Assembly: GCA_045837725.1 (NCBI GenBank)
Contig: JBEWZL010000084.1
Span: forward strand, 496,001-560,000
DNA length: 64,000 nt
Direction: 5' to 3'
From: Vermamoeba vermiformis
Taxonomy: Eukaryota > Tubulinea > Echinamoebida
Every line of letters starts with the position of its first letter. Position 1 is the first letter of the stretch. The notes beneath the pieces are model-generated. The model ran no database searches. It was not told the DNA's origin and was given only the letters and a program-made list of their open reading frames with translations. Below, in pieces: positions 1 to 11,162 of the stretch. The position numbers and the translations under genes were made by a program.

Positions 1-1854
1 CACGTGCTCAGTGTCAGCATCGTCATCGAACAGTGCCTCGTCGTCCTCAGTGTCAGGATCGTGCAGCTCTTCCAGTGTCTTGCCCTCAGCGTTGACTCCA
101 AACAGCATGGCAAACACCGCGGCCAAGAACATGAGCACACTAGCGGCCACATAGCCCCAAAATAGACTCATGCGCTCACCCGTGCCGATCAAGTGACCGA
201 ACACCACGGGCCCTGCTGTGCCTCCGAGACCGGTGCCTAGTGCGTAGAAGAATGCAATCGAGAGTGCGCGGACTGACGATATCAATAATGAGCAATTGAA
301 ATAGCTATCATTGTTTGAAATCACGTACTCTCCATCGGAAATATCTCCGAGACCGTGAGATACGCAGATGATGCAGAAGCAGAGCTAATGAAGAAGATGA
401 CTGACCAGCACACTGTCTGCGTCACGGCTGTCAACATGTCACTCGCGTACATCCAACCTAAATTAGGCAATGGTCAGTCATCGACATCGGGCAGTGTAAG
501 ATCACGTGCCAGTAGCTGTCAGCAGCACCGCAGACATCAAGTACGTGATGGCAATCATAGGTCTGCGGCCCCACTTGTCGAACAGCGGGCCCAACAGCAC
601 TGAGCCCAGGAAATTTCCGAGTGCGAAGGGCAGTTCATAGAGACCCACGTGACTGGGCGAGACACCGTACGAGGCAGTGAGCACTGGTGCGTACGAGAAG
701 AAGACCGCGTTGTAGAAGAAGGCCTGTGCCGCCACGAGCACGAGAGCGAGCAGTGAGCGGCGCTTGTACCGACGCAGCACTTTGCCAATTACCGCGCCGA
801 AGCCCACAGTGCCCGTCAGCAGTGGCAATCGATGTTGTGCAGACACCACTGTCAGCACGTGCCCTGACCGCTCTATGCGCTCTTCAATGCTCGAAACGAG
901 TTTTTCCGCCTCTGCCACTCTGCCGTGCATCACGAGCCAGCGCGGGGACTCGGGCAACTTCAAGCGCATGACGATGATGGAGATCCCGAGCACTGAGGCC
1001 ACGGAGAACGGGAATCGCCAGCCGAGCTTGGGTTCGAAGAGATCGTCGCGCAGAAATATGAGCGAGAGCCCACAGCCCATGCCCACACCGAGCCAATAGC
1101 TGCCATTGATCGCCAAGTCCACCGTACCGCGGATCTTCGCTGGAATAAACTGAGGAGAAGTGCGGTCAATACGATGCAAATGTCTATAGTAATGGTGCTC
1201 ATATACCTCATTGATCGCAGAATTCATCGCCGAGTACTCGCCGCCAATGCCGAGTCCGATCACAAAAGTGCAAGCAATGAATGACCAGAAGTCCCAGGAG
1301 AATGCAGCACCCTGCGAGGCGAGCAAGTAGATTGTCGGTGTGACTATGAACAGCCTTTGACGGCCATATCTATCGGCCAAATAGCCAAACAAAAGTGCGC
1401 CAAGCACAGCGCCGATCAGATACGTCGTGCCTGACCATCCAACCTCGCCAGGGGTCAGGGCCAATGTGTCTGGTGCTAGCAGCTTCGAGCCAACCAATGA
1501 GAGTGAGGAGACTATCAATCCGTCCATAATCCACGATATGCCCAGCGACACAGCAATCAAAGTGTGCCATCTAGTACAAAACAATTGTCAGCACAACGAT
1601 CGGAAGTCAATTGAGCTCGAACCTGCTCCACGGTAGGCGATCCATGCGTGCACTAATATTGCTTTCTATATAAGTCTTCTTGCCTACTTGATGCAACAGA
1701 CCTGTCTAAGACACATCTGTTAATTATGTTGAATTATTTTGATAATTATTTCAGCAATTATTTTGTTACATAATTAAGAATACTGAATTATTACCTGTTC
1801 ATCGCGAGGCAATTCCACTTCAATGTGTTCAGATGTGCTTTGTTGTATGCTCAT
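1..1854 (-). CDS. MFS transporter, six exons seen, 3' end cut by window edge
   Basis: Major facilitator superfamily carrier of the sugar/organic-acid (SV2-like) type, expected in a membrane. Exons read on the minus strand: 1795-1854 (start ATG, MSIQQSTSEH), 1623-1678, 1207-1570, 510-1149, 329-457 and 1-272, which runs off the window. Visible hallmarks are RLPWSRWHTL before helix 1, the loop motif GYLADRYGRQR between helices 2 and 3, LPESPRWL after helix 6, DKWGRRP in the second half and FPMEIRALSIAFFYALGTG in helix 11. The tail is acidic (repeated D/E). Intron 1150-1206 is 57 bp and in frame, so the reading frame passes through it; removing it joins SAINE to FIPAKIRG. Intron 458-509 reads best with a GC donor. 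Substrate cannot be told from sequence. Confidence 0.85.
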
Positions 1855-2086
1855 CTCGATTAGTTGATCACTCATTCACTAGTCTGTGTTGAGTTTATCG
1901 AGCTCATCATACGAGCTAACAAAAGCGAGCAAATCTCATGCGACATTTGGTGGAGATATCAGTTAATTTATAAATACAGCGGTAAATTTCATCGCGTTTA
2001 ATTTTTCTCTTGTCGCGACAACTGATGCACCAAGACTATACTACACGACTATATATGGACATATGTACACGAGAGGACTGCGCCCC

Positions 2087-3116
2087 TCAGACCTTGAATC
2101 GCTTGTGGAATTCCTGTTCAAACAGCTGCACGGTCTCGAGGTCAAAGTTGGTCAAATTAATCGCGCGCAGACTGCTGTTTGACACTTCGCGCGCGTACTG
2201 CTCGATGACACGAAACATGACACTCGCACACGTGGCCTTGGGGAAGCGAAAGATGCCCGTGGAGATGGCTGGGATGGCGAGGGTCTGACACTGGTGCGCA
2301 GCGGCTTGCTCGAGACAGGCGCGCACTGCCACTTCTAAAAATAGCTCTTCACCTTGATCTCCGCCGTGCCAGATTGGTCCGACACAGTGAATCACCATCT
2401 TGCACGGCAATAGACCTGCTGAAGTCACCTGTCGAGTGAAGGTCAGTACTTGACACGTGTCATTGATCGGTGCGTGTCTTACAGCGACCTGACCATCCTC
2501 GAGACGACCATTTTTGGCAATGAATGCATCGCTCTCGTCTTGAATGATCTGACCGCTAAATAAGGCAAGTCAGTGTCACGTGTCGCTGAGTGCGCCACTC
2601 ACCCTCGCTTCTTGATTGCTCCTGCCAAACCCGCTGCATGTCACGTGATCAGAACTCAATTCGCGTCTATTTATAGCACACATTACTTACACGCGTGATC
2701 GAGACTCGAATTCGCAGCGTTACAAATTGCATCGACCTTCTCGAGCGTCAGATCTGTAGCTGGTCAGCATGATGTAATATATAGTAATTGTACTATGCTG
2801 CACTTGCCTCCTAAGCACACATTCACTGTGATGTTGTTGATTTTTGTCGAGCACTTAATGACACTGGGCTTGTTCTCCGCTTCTGCTTTCTGCGATGTAG
2901 ATCCAGCTAAGGAATAATTAATATCACAATAATTATTATAGCATAGGTTATTAATGTACTGTTCGTTGAACTGCCACCGACTTGCTCTTTGTAACACCGC
3001 GAACAAAGACCGAACGTAGATGCGTTGCTAATTAACAATTAATTTGGCTGGTCAGTCATAATACTGTGCTAATTATACCCGAAAAAGCCGCAGCCTCCAA
3101 TGCACTTGTCTGTCAT
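2087..3116 (-). CDS. A20 zinc finger - macro domain fusion protein
   Basis: Seven exons (3079-3116, 2960-3027, 2808-2906, 2691-2759, 2603-2633, 2483-2555, 2087-2428) give an unbroken 239-residue protein. Residues 5-24 form an A20-type zinc finger with exact spacing C-x3-C-x11-C-x2-C (MTDKCIGGCGFFG then LCSRCYKEQ); A20 fingers bind ubiquitin. After a short linker comes one macro domain: DAICNAANSSL, GLAGAIKKRGG, AISTGIFRFP, the ADP-ribose-binding signatures, closest to the PARP9/14-GDAP2 style (VIHCVGPIW). No AN1 finger is present, although A20 fingers of this sort usually pair with AN1. Intron 2760-2807 has a GC donor (GAG/GCAAGT); exon phases agree at every junction. I infer a link between ubiquitin recognition and ADP-ribose reading or hydrolysis. 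Divergent from RRN3, 353 bp apart. Confidence 0.85.
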
Positions 3117-3469
3117 TTGAATTTTTGTCTCGATCTGGCTTTGCAACGGAGATCTTTGAACGACCGCTTCAATATTGCCGAGAGTGGTGTATCGATCTGT
3201 CTTAGATCAAAGAAAGAGAATACAGCCAAGTTTCCGCGAAAGGTCCGTTGTTAAGTCACGCTGCTTAGTTAAGTCACGATCCAAACAAAACGGCAAAAAA
3301 TTCGAACAAAATGTTTTTAGCTCGTAGTAGTCACAATAAAAGCCTCCTATCGAATTATTGAGCCACTAGCGTTGGTTCTTTACGCTGTTCCGTCCTTAGT
3401 TCCCTTAAAACACTGTCTCTTGTTAACTTGCTTCCGATCGTAAATCTGATTAGATTACATTGGACAAGA
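3117..3469. promoter_or_regulatory. Shared upstream region of A20-macro and RRN3 genes
   Basis: This 353-bp gap lies between two divergent start codons and must contain both promoters. I see no TATA box or strong motif; a TTAAGTCACG word occurs twice (about 3251 and 3269). Confidence 0.4.
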
Positions 3470-5659
3470 ATGTCTGCGCTTACAAAAAAGAGTTCGAACA
3501 ATAAAATTAAAGCTCCGCCAAAAACCACTGAAAACAATGTCTCTGTAGGTGGTCAATCCGTGCAAGAGCTCGTAGCTTACGCATTTAAGATGAGAGAACA
3601 GGTGAATCACGATCCTTCAAAATAGATCGCTGTTTTATCATCTCTGACCTCCCTGTATTTATTATAGGGTGATAATACGTTGTACTACGACCTTGTCAGG
3701 GCGTTTGGCCAGCCTACCAAAGAGCATTGGAAATGGTTCAAGGTTCTGAGTGCTTGCTCGGCCTCGATCAAGCCTGACATGCGCGAACTCGTGGATGCAC
3801 TCTTCAGCTTTGAATGGGAACAGCACACAGACGAGACAGTCATTGCTTATTTGGAGTTTTTGGTCCATCTCAACTCCTCGCAACAGAATTTCCTTCTTCG
3901 CACTATTGAAGCTCTCGTAATGCGACTAAGCCCAAAACTGAATACTCAAGGTATGTTCTAACTTTATTGCTCGCAACACGCTGCGGCGGACATTTTCATT
4001 TGTACTGCTGCAAGATCGGATCAATTTCAAGCCTTCCACGACGGACCGACAATTAATCAATTCAATGATCAGGTGCCATTCCAGAAAACTATGAAAAGAC
4101 GTGTAATTTCGTTCACGAAACATTCAAGAAGCTGCTGTGGGTCGTGCCAAGCAGCGCATCCAAGCTGTGGCCTATTCTCGGCGAGTATTTTCCGCACCGT
4201 GTTAATCCTGCTGAAATGCAGAAAGCATATCTTAAGAATTTGTTGTATATAATGGAGTACTGCCCCGTGCTGCAAGAACAGATCGTGCACATCATCGTCG
4301 ATCGCTTTTTACAGATTGATGTACGTGTTGTGAAACTGCGATGCTTTGCTCTTAGCCACGCCTAACACTTGCACGCCCACAGGTCGAAATCAAGCTGGAA
4401 GACATACCTGACGACGATCTCGATCAACAAGCGGAGCAAGGGGTGTTTGATCTCGAAGTGCGCGGCGAAGAAGTGAACAGACAAGACATTGAAGACATGG
4501 CCAACAAGCTCGACGCACTGATGGACCTGCTGCTGGCCTGGCTCATCACGCAACAGAGCGCTGGTCGCGGCGAAGAGTTGTTCGGCGTGCTGCTCAAAGC
4601 GTTTGATCGACTCATTCTGCGCACGCACAAGAGCAAGTTCACGCAGTTCATTCTCTTCTTCATTGGACGCGTGCACCCGCTCTACAACGAGAAGTTCCTC
4701 GCCTATCTCTCGCAGAAGCTGTACGATGAGCACGAGACGCTGGTGGCGCGTCAGACCTGCGCTGCCTATTTAGGTAAGTATCTCACGAACTGTGTGCTGA
4801 CGGGTGTGTGATTGACACGTGTCATACAGGCAGTTACGTGGGGCGTGTGAAAGATTTGTCCATTCTCGTGCTGAAAGAAGTGCTCAAAGTGCTGAGTGTG
4901 TGGGCTGGCAAGTACCTCGATCAGTTCACTGAAAACAGTCACGTGCTCGCCCCTGACGCCACGCGACACGCGCTGTTCTACGCCGTGGTGCAGTCCATCT
5001 GCTACATCTTCTGCTTCAAACACCACATTCTCTTCGAGTTCATGGACCACGTGTCGCGAGATTTCGTGCGCGGATTAAATCTCGAACGCATCGTGCACAG
5101 TCCGCTCAATCCGCTCAAGCTCTGTCTGCCAGCTGTCACTCGCGAATTCGCGCGCATTGCTCGGCGATCGATGCCAGAGCTGCGCCTCGATCCATTAATG
5201 GAAAAGAATCGAGTGCTGGTGCTGCCGACCAAGACCTTATTAGGCCAAGACAATCAGATCGACAACTACTTCCCATTCGATCCCTATCTCTTGCGTCAGA
5301 GCTCGCGATACTTTGCAGATATTTATCAAGAGTGGCGCGGCAGTGACGATGCCCTGGGCGAGGGTGAGGGCAGTCAACCAGGGCCGCAGACCCCCGATGT
5401 GGAGATGAGCGAAGAGAGCTTTGGCAGCTTCGACAACAACGAAGTGCGCGTCAAGACTCGCATGCGCAACTTGAGCTTTGGCTCGAACAGCTTCACGGGC
5501 CACGGCAAGTGGCTGGCTAGTGGCAGCGGCAGTCGCAACAACAGCTTCACCGAGCAGAAGATGATTGGCACGCCCATTCACGCCACCAACAGCATGCTGC
5601 TCTTGTCGGGCAGTTACGAGCGCTCGCAGTTCTTGGTCGAGGACAGATTCATGGACTAA
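3470..5659 (+). CDS. RRN3: RNA polymerase I initiation factor RRN3 (TIF-IA)
   Basis: Bridges RNA polymerase I to the rDNA promoter factors in the nucleolus. Five exons (3470-3601, 3668-3950, 4073-4320, 4383-4773, 4830-5659) with consistent phases give 627 residues, near the usual 600-650. The HEAT-like body is recognisable: LYYDLVRAFGQP, LLWVVPSSASKLWPIL, YLKNLLYIMEYCPVLQ, DVEIKLEDIPDDD, followed by the conserved RTHKSKFTQFILFF and FDPYLLRQSS near the C-terminus. The tail (from about 5340) is Ser/Gly/Asn-rich and probably disordered. The first in-frame ATG upstream (3428) is possible but the ATG at 3470 has the better protein start. Intron 4774-4829 carries a TGACACGTGTCA palindrome. An AATAAAA signal follows at about 5750. 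Confidence 0.9.
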
Positions 5660-5780
5660 TTAGGAAATACTTGCTAAATTTGGGGCTGTAAACGTGTGGA
5701 GTAGCCCTCTGTACATATTTGGTGTCTGATGACGGCATCTTTGCGGAATAATAAAACTTGTACAAATAAGGTAACTTTAT

Positions 5781-7781
5781 TTAGAGGAATGTCTTGCGCA
5801 CTCTGATCAGCCAATCATTGCAAATATTTTTGCTCGCGTCTGTTTTGGTGACAACGTGCTGCCACGTGGCACGGCTGTTTCTCAAATTGGTAATTGTGTC
5901 CAACAACTGCGTCACGTGATCAGCTGGCACCTGACCCGCGCGACAGTTGATCAGCACTGCGAGCTGCTGTTCAGTGAATTGTTGGTCAGGCACGTGACCG
6001 GCGAGCAATTTTTGCGCTTGATAGACGAATTTGGTGGCTAAATATAGACTCTTGTGCAGCTCGGTGCTGGCACTCAACTTTTCTGCCTTTTTTAGCAATC
6101 CTTCACTCACTCCCAAGTAGTGCAGTGCCTAAATATGGTGCGGTGAGACGAGTTACTAAACTAGGAAATGCACGCACCAGACCCTGCGTGATGAATTGAC
6201 GTGTGTCAAGCACGTGCAAGAGCTCTTTCCAAATCGGGGAGTGCCACTGCACTGCACTGAACACTGCCTCGGCCAGCAAGTGATTGCCCTAAAAATAGCG
6301 TTAGCAAGACTGTGCCATTGCCTTATTTGGTATATAACGCACCGCGAGCAGTCCTTTGATCGCGTGCTCGACTTCAAAGGCTGTAATTCCTTTTTTGTAC
6401 TTGTCCTCGGAGCTCGCACCGTGGCTATAAATAGTGCCTGGGAGTGCTTTCAGTGAATTCACCGCTGACTTGGTGTCCGTCGCGAACACTGCCACGTAGT
6501 CTGGTTCTAAAAATAGACGCGCAATTAGCTCAGGGCTGTGTTTGACACGTGTCACTCACCCGACTCGACTTGATTGCCAAATGTGGTGCGTGCTCCCACT
6601 GGGGCCACGAACAACACTTCAGCTGTCAAATGCTGTGCTGTCAACAGCGCTGCAACCTCTTGTTTGACACCTGTCAACGGCGTGTCATCTGATGGCGCAG
6701 TTCGTTCAGTGAACGGCTGATGCGCAGTGGCCTGCAGTGATTTGCAGCGCAGGTCAATCAACCACTCGGCTAAAAATAGACTCGTCAGCACGTGGCACTG
6801 GCAGTGTCGCGGTACCTGCCTAATAAGGAAATATCTGCTTGTTCGGGCAATGCAGTCACGTGCTCGTCAATAGATGTTTGCAGTTCATCGAGTGATCTTT
6901 GCACTTCTTCGCCAGTCACGTGTCCTTCACGCACGCGCATGATCTGATCGCGTATCTCCCCCTCGAGATACACGCGCGGTGTCAGACCACGTGATATGCG
7001 CTCTGCTTCACTGAACAGGCGCAGTGCGTGGTACCACTTCTTGGTCTGCGCGCCCTGGTTGAGGGTCAGTACGAGGATACACATCTCCATATATATCTAT
7101 ATATATACACATGTGTCCTATATGCACACACCATCAGCGTACCTTGTTGTTCTGCGCGTCTTTGAGAGCACTGAGCGCGAATCCAGTGTACTGCTGCACC
7201 GTCACGCGATTCAGCAGTGTGGTGCCACGTGCCACCACGCCCTGCCACTCGTCAGTGCTCCACGAGGTCTTGGCTGCACGTCACTGGTCAGTACAGCATA
7301 TATATATGCGACACTACAGACTCACTCGCAAACACGGGCTCGATCACCTTCGGATTGCCTTTCACCAAGAGTTCGCAGAATGTGCCCAGCTCTGCGCGCT
7401 GTTAGTGCTTGCGAAGGGAAGGGTGTGCATTACCATATATGGAATAGTCGGGATTGGTGCGCTGAATGGTGCCTTTGGGAGGGAACAGCGGGCCAGTCTC
7501 ATCTGCGACATAGACAGCGAGCAGATCTTGATCTGAGGTTGGCGTGTTGAGATTGTAGGCCCAACTGCGTCAATAGTTAACAATATGATGTTGCACAATA
7601 AGAAGTGAGAAATTTACGATAATAATTGATAAAATAAATAGTCTTTAATCAACCAGATCCTATTATAATATATATATAAATGCCTAGGTGTCGCTGATTA
7701 CCTGCCGCAGAGTATGGCGTAGATCATTTTGCCCCTGCCCTTCACGGCATTGGCGAGCAGTTCAACGAGTGCTGGATCCAT
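5781..7781 (-). CDS. Tandem RlaP-type nucleotidyltransferase, two domains
   Basis: Nine exons (7702-7781, 7434-7564, 7326-7391, 7143-7273, 6820-7054, 6560-6769, 6343-6506, 6178-6288, 5781-6128) join in phase to 491 residues. The first half is a DNA polymerase beta-fold nucleotidyltransferase of the RlaP family (the 'RNA repair pathway DNA polymerase beta' group of bacteria and phages): GS at 26-27 and D-x-D at 38-40 in CGSWAYNLNTPTSDQDLL, then IYELGTFCELLVKGNPKVIE and KKWYHALRLFSEAERI. The second half repeats the fold: GNQVESEPDYVAVF in place of the catalytic loop, ALHYLGVSEGLLKKAEKL in place of the helical part. There the GS and first Asp are replaced (GA, Glu), so domain 2 is probably inactive. 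Intron 6770-6819 uses a GC donor. Three introns end in CTATTTTTAG. Substrate unknown. Confidence 0.75.
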
Positions 7782-8031
7782 AGCTGCTGTGATGATATTG
7801 AGGATTATTAACTAATGGCACTGACAGTCGCACTGATAGTAACAACACTGAATAGCACCAACTGAAGTACGAGGCAGCGTGTTCTCACTCAAATTGAACT
7901 GAGTATTAATAAACACAATTTCAAGCACATTGGGCAACACGTGGCTCAGCGACTGCAATCATAGTTCGTAGCAGTAGTAGTAGTGTTCGTGTACTGGTGG
8001 TGATTGCGTGCAGCGAGGGAGTATTAGTAGT
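7782..8031. promoter_or_regulatory. Bidirectional promoter between nucleotidyltransferase and DCXR genes
   Basis: The 250-bp gap separates two divergent ATGs. It contains a CACGTG at about 7940 and a short AGT-repeat stretch near 7970-7985. No TATA box is obvious. Confidence 0.4.
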
Positions 8032-9243
8032 ATGGAGATTAGATTTGATAACAAGCGAGGTACGCTCTGGACTTTATACTTTATTATTAATTTAAATAAT
8101 AATTCATAATTAATTGTATTTACTCGCATTCAAATATGACCATACACTGTTAAATGATAAATGCCGAATTATAACAATATCATATTCTTGTTTTGCCTTT
8201 GCATATCTGCTCAATCAGCTGATTGCCTTATTTGGCAGTGCTGGTCACCGGCGCAGCGAAGGGCATTGGACACGAAATTTCAGTGGCCCTCGCTCGTGCA
8301 GGTGCGCACGTGATTGCAATGGGTCGCGATGAGGCAGCGCTGAAAGCATTGCGCGAATTTATTTCGAATGACTGCAAAGCTTCCTGCAGCTATTTCGTGG
8401 CAGATCTGGCCGATGTGACGCAGGTATGTCTATATATGGTCATGTCTTCACTGCACCGCGAGCACTGACGCTATTTTTAGACGCAACAAGCCGTGCTCGC
8501 CGCACTTCAATCAGGGCCGATCGATCTGCTCGTCAACAATGCTGGCAAGTGGCACTCCCTTGATGTCCAAATTAGGCAAGTGACTCACTCGTATTTGCAG
8601 GGGTGGCACACATCGCACCATTTTTGGAACTAACTGTGGAGCAATGGGATGCCACCATGAACGTCAATGTTCGTGCGCTATTTTTGGTCACGCAGCTCGT
8701 GTCACGTGATTGGGTGTCACGTGCGCACCGCGGTGTCATCGTCAATGTCAGCTCGCAGGCCTCCATGGTGCGTCACGTGCTCGATGGCGCAGCAGTAGTA
8801 CTGACCTCTGTTTGACAGGTGTCACTGCCCGGTCACGTGGCGTACTGTGCCAGCAAAGGCGCGGTCGATCAATTGACACGTGTCACTGCACTCGAGCTCG
8901 GTGCGCACGGCATTCGCTGCAACGCTGTCAATCCGACAGTAGTGCTCACGGTACGCGCACTGACCTGTCACACTGTAGCACTGACACTTGCCTAATTAGG
9001 ACATGGGCAAGCAGAACTGGTCAGACCCGAGCAAAGCAGAGCCCTTGTTGCGCAATATTCCGCTCAACAGATTCGCTGAACCGCGCGAGGTAACTGCTGC
9101 CACCTGAACGGCGCTAACGCATGCTGACCTCTGTTTGACAGGTGTCAGACGCAGTGCTCTATCTGCTCTCAGACCGCGCCTCGTTCATTAACGGCGTCAT
9201 GTTGCCGATCGACGGTGGATTTTTATCCACGGGCATGAAATAA
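8032..9243 (+). CDS. DCXR: L-xylulose reductase / dicarbonyl reductase (SDR)
   Basis: NADPH-dependent short-chain dehydrogenase that reduces L-xylulose to xylitol and also alpha-dicarbonyls. Seven exons (8032-8059, 8239-8423, 8481-8544, 8601-8767, 8819-8950, 9000-9089, 9142-9243) give 255 residues, the normal length. Motifs: [15 protein letters not shown] (cofactor site), [16 protein letters not shown] with catalytic Ser, YCASK (Tyr-x3-Lys) and [20 protein letters not shown], the stretch that separates DCXR from other SDRs. Intron 8545-8600 has a GC donor (CTG/GCAAGT) and restores NNAGVAHI. Introns 5 and 7 end identically in CTGTTTGACAG and run into exonic GTGTCA, so each splice junction sits inside a TGACAGGTGTCA palindrome. 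Confidence 0.92.
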
Positions 9244-9587
9244 CTGCCGCACTCTGAGGCACCGCAGAGGGCACGTGATCAATGCTCCATGGCGCACAGT
9301 TGTACCGAGTACAGTGGTGTGAATCACCGGAATGAAATTTCGTAACGCGGTGGAATATTTCCCAAATAAGTAAAAACCAGGATTCTTAATTACAACGCGC
9401 TGGGTTAATTCATTCACAGCTCGCTCCGCACAAACACAGTAATATGCGATAACTAGTTGTAGTGTTTGCACCGAGCACTACAAATCCTGCATCTTTTATT
9501 GTTCTTTTTGAAGGAAGCAGCTGTATCTGCTGCGGAGTTTGGATTTGAACAATTTCTATTTTACTTATTCATTAGTACCCTATTAGT
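9244..9587. other. Intergenic gap before the PP2C gene
   Basis: 344 bp with no supported gene. It includes a CACGTG near 9272 shortly after the DCXR stop; otherwise it is unremarkable and AT-leaning toward the next start codon. Confidence 0.5.
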
Positions 9588-10879
9588 ATGGGTCAACCAT
9601 CATCTGTAGAACACAACAATCAAATATTGAGATACTCAGGCTGTCGGATACGAGGTAGGGCTCGATAATAATTAAATTAATTATTTGATCGCGCACAAAA
9701 ACAACTTGAAATTTTTGATTTTTAACAACTTTCTGCACTTGCAATTGATTATTCTCCATATAATGTTAACTTATATGCATTTTTTCAGGACGAAGAACGA
9801 TATTAGAGGATAATTTCTCAGTCTACCTAAAATTCGGCAAATCTTGGTCCAGCGAAACAACACACACCACTGCACCCATAGAAGAGTTGCGCGACAAGGT
9901 TATGATAGATAAACAACACGAGATTGCTCCAACTTCAACGGAAAAAAGCTCGATCGAACCAACAGCAACAACAGATACGGATCCGACAGCCGCGAGCAAA
10001 GAGATCATTAAAGAGCGTATCAAAGAGCCCGATAGTACACTCAACGAACCACACGACAGTTCCGAAGAACAACCGCGATCACTGCGCAGCAAAAAGAAGA
10101 GGAAGCACAAGCCAGATGCAGGTGCCAGTCTGTTCGCGGTGTTCGACGGTCACATGGGCGATCATTGCAGTAAATTCTTGCAACGCTATCTCGGCCGATA
10201 CATCTACAACAACAGACACTACCCGCACGACATTCCGCGTGCCTTGAAGTCAGCCTTTCTCCGCCTCGATCGCACCTATCTCAAAATTGCACTCGGCGAG
10301 GGTCGCTCGTCTGGTGCCGCGGCCATTGCCTTATTAGTACATGGACGCGTGCTGTACGTGGCCAATGCCGGCGACTGTCGCGCAGTGTTGTGCGAGGGCG
10401 GAGCAGCCGTGCCCCTGAGCACCGATCACGTGCCCAGCAACCAATCAGAGCTCGAGCGCATTCAGCGACACGCGGTGCGAGTCAAGCACGGCAGACTGCG
10501 CGTCACTTCACGCACGGGCGAGGGACTCAGTCTCAACGTCTCGCGCGGCTTTGGCTCGATTGCCTTCAAAGACAAGCGGCGGCTGATTGGTCGCGCGGTG
10601 ACTGCCGAGCCAGACGTGCGCGTGACAGCTCTGACACGTGACAGCGAGTTCGTGGTGCTCGCGTCTGACGGGCTGTGGGACGTCATGTCGAACGAGCACG
10701 TGATCGACTTTGTGCGCACGCGACTGCAGGACAAGATGGCACGTGATCATCCCAACAGCGCCTTGTTTGGCATCACCACTGCCCTGGTCGATCAGGCCTA
10801 TCTCAACGGAGGCACGGACAACATCACGTGCATCATTGTCACGTTCACTGAAAAACTGCGGCGCGATGAACCCGAATGA
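9588..10879 (+). CDS. PP2C-type (PPM) protein phosphatase, divergent
   Basis: Metal-dependent Ser/Thr phosphatase. Exon 1 (9588-9654) and exon 2 (9789-10879) join in phase to 385 residues. MGQPSS at the start could be an N-myristoylation signal. Fold motifs in order: GRRTILEDNFSV, FAVFDGHMGDHC, LYVANAGDCRAVL, NVSRGFGSIAF, FVVLASDGLWDVMS and GGTDNITCIIV. About 75 residues of charged, Thr-rich low-complexity sequence separate the first two motifs. Two departures are visible: DGHGG is DGHMG, and the usual SRAxGD is SRGFGS, losing an Asp. The metal-binding Asp residues in DGH, SDG and TDN remain, so activity is plausible but altered. Targets are unknown. Confidence 0.85.
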
Positions 10880-11162
10880 AGTTGATCGATCGCCTCAATG
10901 TTGTAATATTACTGTAAATAAATCCTTAAATAGTGTAAAATTCCAAAAAGGAACTGTTATGTGTGTCTAGTGCGTTGTGCATGGATTGTGTTTGGATGGA
11001 GCCAGATTCGGTTTTTGAATTCAAAAACGGTTTGCAAATACATTTATTATTTAAAACAAGACTCGCACGTGTGCTGATTATAGACACATGCACCCCCCAC
11101 GCACCCATCAGAAATTAACATTCGCTACAACCCACTCCCCCGCACCACGGCAGCCACATCCA

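Noticed and set aside
7111-7536. 141-codon plus-strand frame over the nucleotidyltransferase gene
   Set aside because: It lies opposite well-supported exons and introns of the minus-strand gene and has no recognisable protein.
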